Assembly (NCBI RefSeq): GCF_933775445.1
Contig: NC_065876.1
Span: 8,556,001 to 8,620,000 of the forward strand
Reading direction: 5' to 3'
Origin: Argentina anserina
Taxonomy: Eukaryota; Streptophyta; Magnoliopsida; Rosales; Rosaceae
Length of the DNA: 64,000 nt
Shown here one piece after another: positions 23,529 through 36,541 of the stretch. Position 1 is the stretch's first letter. Each line of letters begins with the position of its first letter. The notes below the pieces were generated by a model. That model was not told the origin of the DNA, made no database searches, and saw only the letters and a list, made by a program, of their open reading frames with translations. The translations under genes and the position numbers were made by a program.

Positions 23529-25559
23529 TCTTATACGTACTTTCCTTAGGTTCTCTTTCGGAAATAAAGATGATTTTATGAAAGCACAAAAACTAAAAAT
23601 TAGAAGGAGTACGGAGCGTGTAAATAGCAACAAGATGAACATGGGAGTTTTTCAAACTGATCGAGGTTCCAGGAAGTGAGTTCTTTTGTTTTATGAGTGG
23701 CAGTAGGTGTTTCTTTGTGTTCTTCGACTTCTCATTTTCTTCTCTTTTTTTTCTTTTTTTATTATTTTGAATTAAGATTGTGCGGTTTTTCTTCTCAACT
23801 GTTCACTGATTGTTTCAGACAGTAGATCAAATTGCTTTGGCTTGTCTGTGAATCTATAGGTGACTGTCCACCATGACATTTGCTACATGAAGCTTTTACA
23901 TTGACTCAGATAGGGACAGAGAGAAGTTTCATGATCAATTACGCTGATGCATTTTCTTTTATATATGAACTATATATTTCTTTTATCCATGGTAAACTTA
24001 AAGTCCACGTACATGCATGGTTAAGTTTCTATTCATTCTTTCTTTCCGGTTTTTGCTAAGCCTAATTGCATCACCTCATGCGTATGAGGCACAATAGTTC
24101 ATTTTTTATTTAAATGACAATAAGTCGTTATTAAGAAAGCACAAATATAACTGACTTGTATCAGTGTATGAATAATATCATTGTGCTTCAATACGTAAAA
24201 GACGTCTCCATTCAAATTAAAAGTGCAGGCTTGAACTTATGCAAATTTTCTTGGGCTCATACTACCTTGCACAAAAACAAAGATTCTATTCATCCCCAAA
24301 GAAAAATAGAGAATGATAATCGATAGTCACAAAATTCCCATTTTAACTTCAAATATGTGTTGAAAGCATTATCATGATTAATTTAGTCCATCATTTATGA
24401 TTATTCCGGAGTATGAAACTATCATGAGTCAATCTGTCAATATACATTGAAAATTGTCATGAGTCGAAGCTATCGAATGCTTAACATTCTATTCACTTAA
24501 AACCGTGAATTACAACTTGTGGCCCGAGTATGAACATATGAGTCAAAGCTCCATGGTCCCATGAAGCACAAAGTGTCGATATCGTTTGATGAAATATTGA
24601 AATTTGAAAGTAGATTATAATGGTTTCGAGTAACGAGAGATTGTCACTTTCTTCATTAAACTTTTACACTGTTGAATTGTCGGGTACAATTTTCATAAAA
24701 TTACTGATCGATGCATGGTTCATGGTTGCATCGATCAACTCCATTTCTCTCTAGCTACATGTATATATCTCTATTGCTTTGCTTCACTTGCATGTAGGAA
24801 GCAGTAAACCCTTTTTTCTTCATCAAAGCAAGTATTAAACTTGAGTTGGTGATATTTCAGCATATTCAGGACTGGGAGACCAAAATATGTTTCACATTTT
24901 TCTTCATTCGTCAGAAATTTTATAAGATTCTATGAATAGTATTGTGTCCAAAACACAACGACATCATATGTGCTTGCATCAAGTGAATATTAGCAACGTT
25001 GGAGAAGATTTGAAACGTAATCAAATGCATGCGCGTTTTGACTCTTAGAACAAATTTGATAGCACTTAAAACAACTGTCCCTTTTACCTGAATGAATTGA
25101 AGCAAAAGAGGGTTAATTTGGAAAATAGACGTGTCGAGGATCGAAGGATAGAGCTTCAATCTGCAATATATTGTAAAACACTAAAACCCTACCTGGCCAT
25201 GAAGGGCCTACAAGACGATTTTACCTCTTTAAGGAGACAAGCAGCTCTCGTCAATTTCTCATATATTGTTGACCACCACACTATACTGAATTAGTGACTA
25301 TAGATTATCAAAACAGAAAGCACGAAGCGATTTCGTATAGCAACGCAAAACAAGTTTGACTGGAACAAATTAAAGGAAAAATCGAAACTAAGTTGCATTG
25401 GCTCTTTTTGAAAATGTGCAGAGTACCTCAGCCGTATGTATGCGATTGCGTACATTTTATACAACTGAACCTAGTCGGACGACAATATACGAGGAGCCAA
25501 AGATGGTTCTTGCGCGTCTTCGCAAACAAGTAAACTTATATAATTAGTTTTTGAATTAG
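23529..25559. other. Intergenic region downstream of the A-4 DREB gene
   Basis: An AATAAA at 23563-23568 lies only 35 bp after the stop and may not be the poly(A) signal used. The remainder shows no gene, transposon ends or strong repeat that I can support. Confidence 0.4.
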
Positions 25560-25685
25560 TTCTAAAAAACGCTAGGCGTTAATCGGGCGGACAGCTAAAA
25601 ACCAGCGCCCAAAGGATTAATCGGAGATTAATCGGGGATTAATCGGCCCAAAATCAAAGCGGTCCTAGGCGGGGATTTTTAGAAC
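25560..25685. mobile_element. Small TIR element (MITE-like)
   Basis: It is about 125 bp, with imperfect inverted ends TTCTAAAAAACGCTAGGCG and, inverted, TTCTAAAAATCCCCGCCTAG. Three GATTAATCGG-type repeats lie between them. No clear target duplication. Confidence 0.5.
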
Positions 25686-26124
25686 ATTAAATCATGATGA
25701 GAAACATTATGGTACATGATTACATGTCGTCAGCTAAATGAATTCTTACCACAAGTACATTCTCTCTTGGGATAATTAATTTTTTCAAAAAAAGAATATA
25801 GATATTGGTTTGATCATCTAAAATGTGCAAGTAAATTGTTCAAAACTTTAAACCACTGAATAATTCTGATCTCAAAATCAAAATTATGTATACTAACGAA
25901 ACAATCCAACGTATCTTCTAATACTTTGTCTACATATATTCTCAGAAAATTTCCTCTTTTAGCTCCCATACATATATATTGAGTTCTTTGCAGTTAACTA
26001 ATTACCAACTTCGGAAAATACTTGCAAGACGGCAGTTGTATACTTGAAAAATGCATGCATGGTATTTGAGTTGTGAAAACCTTGCTCTTCGCAACTCAAA
26101 TATTGTCTTAGTATATAGGCATTC

Positions 26125-26465
26125 TTGGTTACGGACGTCCGAACTGTCCAGACTCGGCCATTCTGGCCACCGGCAACGTGTAATGACGGCGCCGACCAGC
26201 ACATCTGCACTCCCCTTCTCTCGGGGCTCCTCTATGTGTCGGCCGACTCCTCCCAGAATCTGCATAATTCTGGAAATTTCCCAGAAAACTTGATTTTTCC
26301 AGAAATCTGCATATTCCGGGAGGAGTATGCAGGCGCTGGAGCTCAGGTCAACACGGGGAGGAGCGCCAAAAGGAGGGGAGAGCGGATGTACTGGTCGGCG
26401 TCGTCGTTGCGTGTCGCCAGTAACCGAAATGGCCAAAGCCGGACTGTCCAGAATTTCAGAGTTGA
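26125..26465. repeat. GC-rich imperfect palindrome, ~340 bp
   Basis: Sequence from about 26125 to 26275 is repeated inverted at about 26293-26465. Paired phrases include CTGTCCAGACTCGGCCATT / GGCCAAAGCCGGACTGTCC, GGCGCCGACCAGCACATC / CTGGTCGGCGTCG, and AATCTGCATAATTCTGGAAA at the centre. It is much richer in G and C than the surroundings. The 80-172 codon frames on both strands arise from the palindrome and are not credible genes. It could be a foldback element or a hairpin RNA source. Confidence 0.75.
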
Positions 26466-26529
26466 GATTTTCTGTACGTGTGTGTGTGAAGACGGTAGTC
26501 GTGTAATTGATAAAATTCACGGTATTTGA

Positions 26530-27174
26530 AAACGAAACCTGTTAGGTTACGGCTAGCTTTAATGATTAGTTCTCATTATAAAGTCTAATATACTTAGCCG
26601 CAATATATTCAATTAGTGTATCTGAAAGGGTGACTAGATTGGTTGAGCTTGCGGTCGGTAGGTAGTGAAATTTTATTCTCGGAGATCATCAGGAATCATT
26701 TCCATATCCAGACTTAATATTTGATAATCCTTTCCACATCAAGACAGTTTATTAATTTAACCAACAACTGAAGTCGTTAATCATCTCACACTATTCTTAT
26801 TCGGGAATACCCTCTTATTCGATCGATACTATCTTATAGCCTTATAGGCCAGTTTTTTAAGTTTAAACTTTAAAGGCATTTTCAAGATTCCTTATGGCAT
26901 GGGGTCGGCATTCATGATTATATATTCATGAAGAAAATTACGAAAGGGAAAGTTTGAGCAAGTCGGCCATGCCTGCAGTGATCTTGAATTTGGTCTGAAA
27001 GGGAAGGGGAGGATCCTTCGGTGTTGAAAAGGTGTAGTTAGTCAGCTTGCGTACCTTACATTCACAAGAACTGCATAAAGAAATCAATGTTTTGTGTCTG
27101 GGGTTTTCTAAGATCCAAAAACAAGCTGCAGTTGAAGAAACCATAATCCTTCTAACTTATTTGGGATTAATTTA
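26530..27174. other. Intergenic, nothing recognised
   Basis: No gene or repeat is supported. A 68-codon minus-strand frame at 26938-27144 has no recognisable motif. Confidence 0.4.
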
Positions 27175-27305
27175 TTATATATCAATCTATGATATACATA
27201 TTACATCCAACTGTTGACAACGAATATTATTTTTCTAATCTCACTCACAAAATAATATCAACCATCGGATATGAAATGTATAACATACGTTAATATATAC
27301 TAGAT
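27175..27305. mobile_element. MITE-like hairpin, ~130 bp
   Basis: The two halves pair imperfectly: GATATACATATTACATCCAA and the segment ending GATATGAAATGTATAACATA are inverted counterparts, as are AATATTATTTTT and AAAATAATATCAAC. Ends and target duplication are uncertain. Confidence 0.5.
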
Positions 27306-27609
27306 TTATTTTGAACCAGTATACAAACAGCGTGCTTAATTTGACTGTGGGGTGACAAGTATGGCCGACATCGCCTCCAAAACACTTTTCTTCCTTTACA
27401 ATTATCTATGGGTTGGTGATGCATCACTCTCTATCAGAATTGGTTTGTCTCAACCGGATTTAACTTTTCTTATAAATCAGCAAGCTGACGCGCGACTTAC
27501 TACAACTGCTAGCTAGCTAGCTACTACATTTATGTAAGTTTCTTGTGTCCTTAAACATTAAAATGTGCGGATCATAACCGATTTCGAATATGTAGTTGTA
27601 TGTCGTATC

Positions 27610-27611
27610 AA

Positions 27612-27644
<33 letters not shown>
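27610..27644. repeat. (TA)n microsatellite
   Basis: A run of about 17 TA units in otherwise unremarkable AT-rich intergenic DNA. Confidence 0.9.
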
Positions 27645-27647
<3 letters not shown>

Positions 27648-30000
27648 TGTATGATGACTTGTTTCAAACTGACAATATCATCAACTAATCTACTTGGATT
27701 TTCTCCAAAAAAATAATAATAATCTACTTGGATCCTTCCCAAACGTTTGCAGACTAGCTATAGAGAATTGATTTCTAAAAAAAAAAAAAGGAAGTAAAAT
27801 GATAAAGAAACGAGGGAAATAACAATTTCAGATCGACTTTAGGGTAGAAAGACATTAGCTTAATAACCGAAATAAACAAACAAACAAACAACGGCTCAAA
27901 ATCGATATAACGGTGCTAGTTTGAAATACTCAACCACTCTATTATCATAAGAAAAAGCAAAGATTGATATAAACTTCCACTAATTAGAGGGTCAAACAAA
28001 CATGCAATTGTTCTATGAGACTATAACTCATGACACAAGAACCAATTGCAATAACATTGATACAAAACTTTAAATTAAGAAAGTATTAAGAGAAGTAACA
28101 AACTATAAGGTAGGGTTGTGACCTAATAGAAAAAAAAAAGATTTATGAGGTAGGGCTCTCTCAATGGAGAGGACTGAATGATTCCTAAAAAAAATTAAAT
28201 ATAGGGCAATGATAAAAACAATCATCAGGAATGTGCCAGACCTAACTAACAGGATTTTTTTATTTTTGAATGAGTAAGAAAACCTCTTTTTACCAAGGAT
28301 GAAAGAATAAATAGGGAAAACATCATTTCACGAAGAGAAGGGGAAAAGGGTTCTCAAAGTTTGAATGAAAGGAATGACTGAATGATCGAAGAACGGAAGC
28401 TTCATTCAACGACAGAGGTTGACCAGACTTACAGGGCACCCGAAAACACAAGTTGGTACAATGTTGTTAATTTCACTGATATTCTAGCTTAATTCAGAAA
28501 CAAATTTCTAAACTTTCAAAAAAATGAAAAACATGTGAATTATTGGTATTAATATTCAAAGCTAGCTTTTATGTCACTACGAGATACTTTGTGCTTGCGA
28601 AAATTAAGATCTATTATTGACTTAATTTTTCGTAATTAGCTACTTCCAACGATCTGTATATGGAACTACGAAGAGTTCAACCAAAAAGACAAACAAATTT
28701 AATTCACCACCTGTTTTAACTCAAGTAATATGTTTGTGGCGTTCGATTGCAATTAGCTAGAGAGATAAATATACAAGCAAAGAACACAGTACCCTACCAA
28801 CAGTAGGAAAATGGTTCCTGGAGAGATGGGGAAAATATGTAAAACATTTCACCATGAAAATGACAATAGCTAGTTTAGTTTCCCAATACATTAAATCTCT
28901 GTTTCCAGAGGGAACAAGCCTTCAATGTGATAGACTGTCGCAGAAATAATATGATCCCATCAGCTTTCGGCCTTCGAAATCGAATTGAAAAGGAAAACCA
29001 TCTCTCTTTGTTTATTAGGGGCCCCTGGCCGGGCAATTATAGGTTGAGAAGGTCCTCAAACTCGTCTCCTTAATGATCACAATCTTCAAGTTCCTTTGAT
29101 TTGGAAAGTTGTTATGTCATGATTTTAGATCATGTTCTAATGTTCTATCAATGAGGCTTGACTCTTCTCTTTAACTTTTGTGCTGCGACAGGGGCCTTGC
29201 CTTTTGGCTGGGACATGAAGTGAGAGTAAAATTTCAAATTTGTTTTGCTAGTCCTTTATTTGTTATATACATCATTATTGCACTGTGCCACTTAGCATTT
29301 TGCCTATGATAAGTCTTGTATTGAATATGTAGGAGAATCAAAACAAACTCAACACGACTATTAAGATTTTGAGAAAATAGAATCATATTAGACTAGTAGG
29401 AAAATTTAAACAATCTCTATGCTAATGCCCCACAGCGTGGAGTATATCGAGTAACCATAACCTAAAAGATCAACTAACATATTTAAGAGAGCACCAAGAC
29501 ATCTACATAGAGGGGACATCGCCAGGGTCTAAACTAGTTGTAGGAAGGCCATAAAAGACGACCCAAAAATAAAAACCAAACCGAAACTTCACACACAACT
29601 AAGCAGCCCATATAACAGATCAGGCCAGAAACCCACCAATATTGGAGGAGACACACTTCAACCATCCAACTTTCCGCGTACCACATTATAACCATGCCAG
29701 ATCAACACCTCATTGCCGGACGCTCAAGATCACATAATTGAAGAGGAAGCCCACAGGTTGGAAGAAGTTCAGCAGTCTCCACCAAGCATCGATAACCTCA
29801 GCTTCAACAACCACACGTTTTCAAGCTGCCTCTAACCAACACCAACCGGCCACCATAAAGAGGACGACGGCCTAAACCTCTGGATGGAGTCAGAATCATA
29901 AGAGCAAGTTGTAGGAAGGTGTTTTGGAGCGGTGCGATTAGGCCCAAAGCTAATCAAGGAAAGATTCAAGAATTTCCATGTCGTGACAAATTTGATAGAA
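27645..30000. other. Intergenic, nothing recognised
   Basis: About 2.3 kb with no convincing coding sequence on either strand. The 29500-29950 part is richer in G and C and may be old transposon sequence, but I could not match it to a family. Confidence 0.35.
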
Positions 30001-30011
30001 ACAACAGCAAA

Positions 30012-30260
30012 TCAATACACAATAACAAAGCTTACCGAAAATATGGTAATGGAGCTGAATGCTTGTGAGTTCAGTAGGAATGTGATTGCATGGTTTAAGT
30101 GGTGATTGAGGTATGGTGAGTGGTGGTTTGGGTGAGAGAGGTAAAACTTGATCTCTTGCTTGTGTTTTTTTTTTTTTTTTTTTGGGTTTTCTGTGGGTTG
30201 GGATGAGTTGGATTGTAACAGCAACTGTGCGCCTCCCTCTTTATAGTGGAGCTAGGAAAA
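30012..30260 (-). promoter_or_regulatory. Possible minus-strand promoter and untranslated first exon
   Basis: Read on the minus strand: a TATAAA (about 30239-30244), then a CA-rich leader with an A-rich run at 30164-30183, then TTTTCG|GTAAGC near 30040, a fair splice donor. No protein-coding exon is recognised further along, so this may be a truncated gene start or a non-coding transcript. Weak call. Confidence 0.25.
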
Positions 30261-31780
30261 GAATGAGAACCTCAAGGACCGATGGTTCTTCAGATTTCTC
30301 TTCACCTCATCGGAGAGATTCGTGGTCAATGTATAGGGATGGTGGTGGTAGAGAAATAGGTTGGCATTCTCAGATCTTGGTATTCATAGCCCTCTAAATC
30401 ATTCTCTAAGAGATTGTAAGGCCAAGAAATTGAAGAGATAAGGAATGATTTGTGCGTGATTATCTCTCCCGCACTCTCTAGTGCTGCCGAAATTAGCCGA
30501 GCACCAGTCCCAGTAGCAAAAAGAGTAGAACTTGTTTGCCAAATGAGGAAGAAACAGTTGAAATGGGTATGGGTCATGAGTCATGTGATGTGTTTTGGGT
30601 CAGAAATGGGCTTTGGTTTTATTTGGTTGAAAATCTCTTTCTCTACTAGCCCATTGTCAAATTTAGAGTCACATAATGCATGAATTTTTGTTCCTAAGCC
30701 CAAAATTTGATTACGTGCTTTATTTCAATGATGGGTCTCGCAAGATCGGTTACATTCCAAACCACAACAACCCCTCGTGTAAGGCACAAATCATACTTTG
30801 AGTCTATGAGAATTGCATGACGTGCTTAATCGACGCTCAACTTGATAATAAGCTTGGTGTGACTTTAGGACCATTGACCCGGATCTTTGCATGTTGAGCC
30901 TTGATTTTGGGCTTGTGGAAAAACAGGTATCAACACAAGTCCACTTGTTTGGTCCTCGTGGGTGAAGACCTAGGTCACTGAAATTAGGCATCAGTTTCCA
31001 CTCAATTGGTTAATGACCTGGGTCGCCACGTGACATTTACGATTTACAAATGTTTACATTATTTTTTCCTATCATTAAGAAATGATAAATATATATAGGA
31101 AATACATAACATTTTTGTATATTTCTTTCAAATAGAATTTTTATATTTTTCATGATATTTTCTATATTTTTGTTCACCCATTCTATTTTTAAATAATTTT
31201 GGCAATTTTTTTTATATTCACCCAGTATATATATATATATATATTAATGACGTGGGTTTCAAAGTTTGAATTTGGTTTCAAAAATTTAGAATTGATTTGT
31301 AACAAAAAAAAATAGAAATGATCCACTAGAGAGTTGACACGTGTGTAATGGGGCTAAACTTCAGGGCATGTCGCGACAAAAACCTATGATACACGCAGTA
31401 AATGGAGGAAGTCCATTCGTCTGTGCCTTCAACGTGGTAGTAGAGTGCATTAGTATCTCTTCTGTTTTTGTGCAAACATAGCTGCACATGGCGGACTCTA
31501 TAGGCACTAGTGGGCTTTGGGCTGAGTTGGCACAGTTGGACCTAGGTCTTCAAAAGTGGTGGCCTGGGTCATGGGTCTGCCCAGGGGAAGGCGTAGCCTG
31601 ACCTAGGTGGGAGAAATTTTCATGGGTAGAAGCTTGGATTTTTCTTTTGGGTCTTTGGGTGACATGGATCATGACCTAGGTCTTGAAAAATGGGACCGGT
31701 GGACTTGCTCTACCATAAGGACCAAAGGATCCAATGCTACCAATTCAGAATCAACCTCCACCTCAGCAATCCCGACAAAT
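30261..31780. other. Intergenic, nothing recognised
   Basis: No gene is supported. The word GACCTAGGTC and close variants recur at about 30967, 31538 and 31673, on a background of GGGTC-rich text from 30980 to 31700. A (TA)n tract is at 31226-31245. Confidence 0.35.
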
Positions 31781-31781
31781 A

Positions 31782-31981
31782 ATGAAAAAATGATCTATGG
31801 GGATCCTTGAGGACAATTATCTCTACCCTCACTAAGCCCACCACCATCACCATAAAAGCTACCACCGTCGACACGAGAGAGAGAGAGAGAGATGAAAAAA
31901 TGATCTATGGGGATCCTTGAGGACAATTATCTCTACCCTCACTAAGCCCACCACCATCACCATAAAAGCTACCACCGTCGA

Positions 31982-32029
<48 letters not shown>
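31782..32029. repeat. 110-bp tandem duplication ending in (GA)n
   Basis: Two copies start ATGAAAAAATGATCTATGGG at 31782 and 31892 and are essentially identical. Each ends in a (GA)n run, about 12 units in the first and about 22 in the second. Slippage or unequal exchange at the (GA)n is the likely origin. Confidence 0.9.
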
Positions 32030-32030
<1 letters not shown>

Positions 32031-32031
<1 letters not shown>

Positions 32032-32145
32032 ATGTTATTTGAGAACCTTATATATTTAGCTAATGAACTACTTGAAACTTATAAATCCACAATCGTGCGT
32101 CCAAATAGTTCATAAGGTAAATATATAAGGTTCTCAAATAACATT
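32031..32145. mobile_element. 115-bp MITE with 28-bp terminal inverted repeats
   Basis: Left end AATGTTATTTGAGAACCTTA and its exact complement at the right end (ATATATAAGGTTCTCAAATAACATT side). It directly adjoins the (GA)n tract on its left, so a target duplication cannot be read. Confidence 0.75.
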
Positions 32146-34310
32146 GATCGTGCATTATATATATGGGGGTGTAAACATATAGTCTCTGGTAGGGATGGGG
32201 ACAGATGATGAGGCCAAAATATTCTTTTCAATTAACCCTGCAATTTGTCAATCGTAGTTTAGGTAAGTGGGGTTCATTTGATGTCAGCGACTGAGAGTAT
32301 TCAATTCGCACACAAAAAGAAAATAAAAATAATTAAACTAAACTAACTAAAGAGATGAATTGGGGTTTATGATTATAATGAAAAGTAAAAAAGGAACAAT
32401 GCTAAACAACTTAAAATAAACTTGATAAAGATCATATGGAGATGAGGTTAGACATTCAGTTATCTACCACCAAATATGATTGAATACAACAAGTAACCTA
32501 ATTTTTTTACTATGTTGTGAGAAAGAAATCAATTAACCGTAAACGCACTGTATAAGTTCTTACTACTTTACTTGAGTTATTTAACACCGTGAAACACACT
32601 TTTCATTAAAAATATTTTAAGCATGCACTCTCAAAACACTTAGTGAAACGTACATAAGCAAGTCTACTCAATGGATGCATAGATCATTAAAAAGAATATG
32701 TGGAGGTTTTAAATGATTATAGAGTCCAAACTAGTATAGAAGCTATCTAGTATGCAACCCTAACTGCTTGATTGTTGACTATTGTACTGTAGTCTTTACT
32801 ACTTATGACAAAGAAAGCAAAACGATTAGGTGAATTGTTTAACCTAAGTTTAACACCAATTATATTCAAACATTCTAAGTTGGCCTACAAAGAACATAGG
32901 CATGCAAAAGTTATACATAAACCGAGAAACAATCAATCTCATTATTGGCATAAATAAAAGTAATTAGGCTAACTTGCAAAAGCGTTCGACATAATTGGGG
33001 TTTCAGATAACTGGTACACCAGAGGTGCGTCCTTCCCGGTCTGAAAGTTGAATGTACATACCTATACAAAATGAATATGAGTAGTTGGATCATAGTCTCT
33101 TACTAACATAGCCCCTAACACAAAAGAATTAGCTACTCATAGTTGTAAAAATCACACAAAGTAAAATTAACTATTGAAAGCCTTAATGAGATATGAAGGT
33201 TAGCTCGAGGAGATGTGGACTCGTCCTTGAAGAGATTGATGGTGAATGATATGGTTTTTATCCGTCCCTCTATTCTCTTTCCACAACCTTAATTATCCTT
33301 ATACATGAATGTTTCTTCAATTACAATTTGCACTCTCATCTTCCTTTTATTAGGAAATAAGCAGGATTCCCTTCCAAACTTGAGTAACAATCTAAGAGTA
33401 AACATTTCAACTCATTGCACAAAAACAACCCAGAAGAATACCCGACACTAGACATGTAGAAAATTTTCGGCTTCCTTATAATTGTGTCACCTTCTGAGAC
33501 TTGTAACAATTGCTTCCCACCATCATCCGGATCAATTCTTGACACCCTTGTGTAGCCGAATATTAGTACTACACAACCAAGGCCTTAATTGCTTTAATTA
33601 AGCTCCAAGTTCTCTTTGGTTGCTTCATGAACTAACTACGAAAATTTAAAAAATTAATCTAACATTTTTAAGGAAATAACTTATTGAAAGTGTAAGGGTT
33701 TAAACTATTATTTTGTCTCATTTTATGTTCTTATCAACAGAGAATCCCGATATATCTTTATTGGAGAATGGATGGGGTGGAAAATAGCCTCGAAAATGGG
33801 GATGAAATTGTGATATTCGTCCACGATCCGCCCACTGTCATCCCTAGTTTCAACTCACTTACTACTGATTACTATATAGGGAGGATGCTTAAAGTTGCTC
33901 AACAGGGTATTTTACTATATACCCAATTTTTTAAAGTTACTTTAAAATAAACCCACATAGTTTTTTCTTCATTATACACTGAATTATTGTTATTTTCTGA
34001 AATCTAAATTACAAGATGCTACTATTAAAAGTTGATTAATCAATCAACATATTATGCTCTCATCTACTACCTTAATTATAGATTTTCATAGTCCCTTAAT
34101 ATATAATTGCAATTTTTCTTTTACTCATCATAAATTTTGAAATAATGGAACATTCCTTAATTACATATCTAGATTTGAGAAGCTTTTCAAATTTAAATCA
34201 ATTCAATATCAAAATCACTTAATGGTGACACAAACTTCCCTTTTTTGAATAATTTAAACATTCTATTTCATAGGTAGATTTCATATGAACAACAATACAA
34301 CCTACATTTG

Positions 34311-34351
<41 letters not shown>

Positions 34352-35830
34352 TTTTTCCCCTATCTAGTAGGTTTTTTTATTTTTAATTACAACCTAATGA
34401 TTAGGTATGTATCTATATGGATGTTTACATATTTTCTAGGAATTTTTATATCAACTTGTTTGTTAGGTATCTATCATTCTAAATATCTATTTCATAGGTT
34501 GAATTTGTAATTTATATTGATATGCATACTTCTATCTATTAGGTATCAGTAGAGAGTGAAAAAAAATGAAAAGTTGAAACCTAGAACAAATGTTTATTGT
34601 CATACAAAGTTCATGTACAAATGATACGAAAAGAAAATATTTGAGAAAACATATATACATGCGTATTGCATAGATAACGACATACATACCTTATTGGTAA
34701 ATTAGAAAAAATTAAAACGAACAAATATACAATAAGGTAGCTTGGAATTGTCTCATAGGATTTATAAAAGTTGGACTAGTGTTTGTGTTCTGAACAAAGA
34801 TATTAACTATATAAAGAAATTTTTCTCAAGGAAAATTTATAATCAAAATTTTCAGCAATTTAATGTAATGAAATTTTTTTGGAGTGTTTGAATTAGATAT
34901 GTAAAATGAAAATGTATAAATAGATACTAAGATTAAGCAAACTAAAATAATCAAAAGGGCAAAATAGACTTGTATAAAAAGAATTTGGGTGTAGATTGAA
35001 AAAACATTTGGGTGTGAGTTTAATTTCAAAGGAAGACTCCAATATTGGGTTTATCTCTAATTTTCTCTAAATAAAAACCATTCAGTGTATGGTCACAGTA
35101 AGCCTCATACATGGATTGAGTTAGCACTCTTCTTTACCATTAGAACCTTAAAAGTTAAAAGTTAAACCTTGAGTTCGGTTCCTAAGTTCACGTTCATATA
35201 CTTTCCTTCAAATTGGAGGGGAAAGAAAAAACAGAAGCAGAAGACTGATTAACCTTAGTCAGGATTGGGCCATTAACAAACAAAATTTGGTTGCTCGGGT
35301 TGGTTTGGGTTCGATTTAGGAATGTTGCTCAAACCTTGAATTGGTTATGCAACTCTCCAGACGAGCACCACTTGTAGAGTTAGTTTCTAACTTTCTACTC
35401 GTTTCAACTGTTGGTTTCGAGTCCTGAAGTACTTTAATTTCAAGGAGAGAAGGTGATAATGTTGTGTTTAGACTCGAAGCAAAATGCTACAACCACCATC
35501 TACTGTATTTTGTTCGCCTGACGGCGATTCCTTGAAAAATATAATGGATTGAAAATATCAAATATAGAACCTAGAAAGTTCGAGGCGGCTGAGTGAATCC
35601 AGATTGAAACCACATTGAATATTACTTGGATCTGAAGAAACCATGATTAAGAGAAGAGGCCAGTCGACCACTTGTTAAAGGCCCCCACACATTTCGAAGT
35701 CAGGTCTACAAAGTTTTGAGGCCCAAACCGCGCATAGTCATCCAAGACCATACACGTGTACGGTGAGAATTCAATACGCGATCATCTAGTAACGTCAGGT
35801 AACTCTGAGTTTGTCTCATTACTGCTGCGA
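32146..35830. other. Intergenic, AT-rich, nothing recognised
   Basis: About 3.7 kb without a supported gene. (TA)n lies at 34314-34348. A 60-codon + strand frame at 33768-33950 is the only one with a mildly protein-like composition; no family is recognised. Confidence 0.4.
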
Positions 35831-35839
35831 TTCTCAATT

Positions 35840-36532
35840 GGGTTAATTCCTCCTATGATATCTGAAGTATGGCTACTTAGACAATTTAATACCTGATGTA
35901 TGAAAACGGACAATTTAGTACATGAAGTTCTCATTTGTAAGTCATTTTGGTACCTCTTTCAATTTTAATCATATTTTTAGGGTTATTTTCGTCATTCTAG
36001 CCCTAAACTCATTAAATTCACATTTTCTTCATTTCTTCCTATAATTGTGGCCTCTTTGGAGATAATTAAATTGATATATCTACTCCATTTAACATCTACT
36101 TCGCATATATCAAAAATAATTTTTTTTCATATACTTATTGTATCCTAATTATTTTTTGTAAAAAAAATAAATTGCCTTTATGCAATTGTAATTTTTTATT
36201 AAAATATATATTTTAAATTACTTATAATTAAAATTATTTTAGATTGATAGTTATATTATGAAAAATTATATACGTAAATCATCACAAATACTAAGTGAAT
36301 GAGTTATCAAATTTTTAGTGATAATTTAGAGGCAATTTGAAAGTATTATGAAAAAATGAAGTAAAGTAGAGATAAGATGACGGAAATACCCGTGAAAATA
36401 TGGTTAAAATTGGCATAAGTACCAAAATGGCCTAAATTTGAGAACTTTAGGTACCAAATTGTCCGTTTTCATACATCATGTACCAAATTGTCCAAGTAGC
36501 CAAACATCAGGTATCATAGGAAGAATTTATCC
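35840..36532. mobile_element. Mutator-like MITE with perfect 9-bp duplication
   Basis: Inverted arms of about 170 bp share CCTATGATATCTGAAGTATG, GTATGAAAACGGACAATTT and AATTTTAATCATATTTTTA. The flanks are TTCTCAATT at 35831-35839 and 36533-36541, an exact 9-bp duplication, which places it with Mutator-like elements. The centre is AT-rich and non-coding. Confidence 0.85.
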
Positions 36533-36541
36533 TTCTCAATT

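Noticed and set aside
26002..26529. 172- and 134-codon frames between the DREB genes
   Set aside because: They lie on opposite strands of the GC-rich palindrome and mirror each other; no family similarity.
33768..33950. 60-codon frame considered as a resistance-gene (TIR-NBS-LRR tail) fragment
   Set aside because: Only loose resemblance of GDEIVIFV-like text. No LRR, NBS or splice context.
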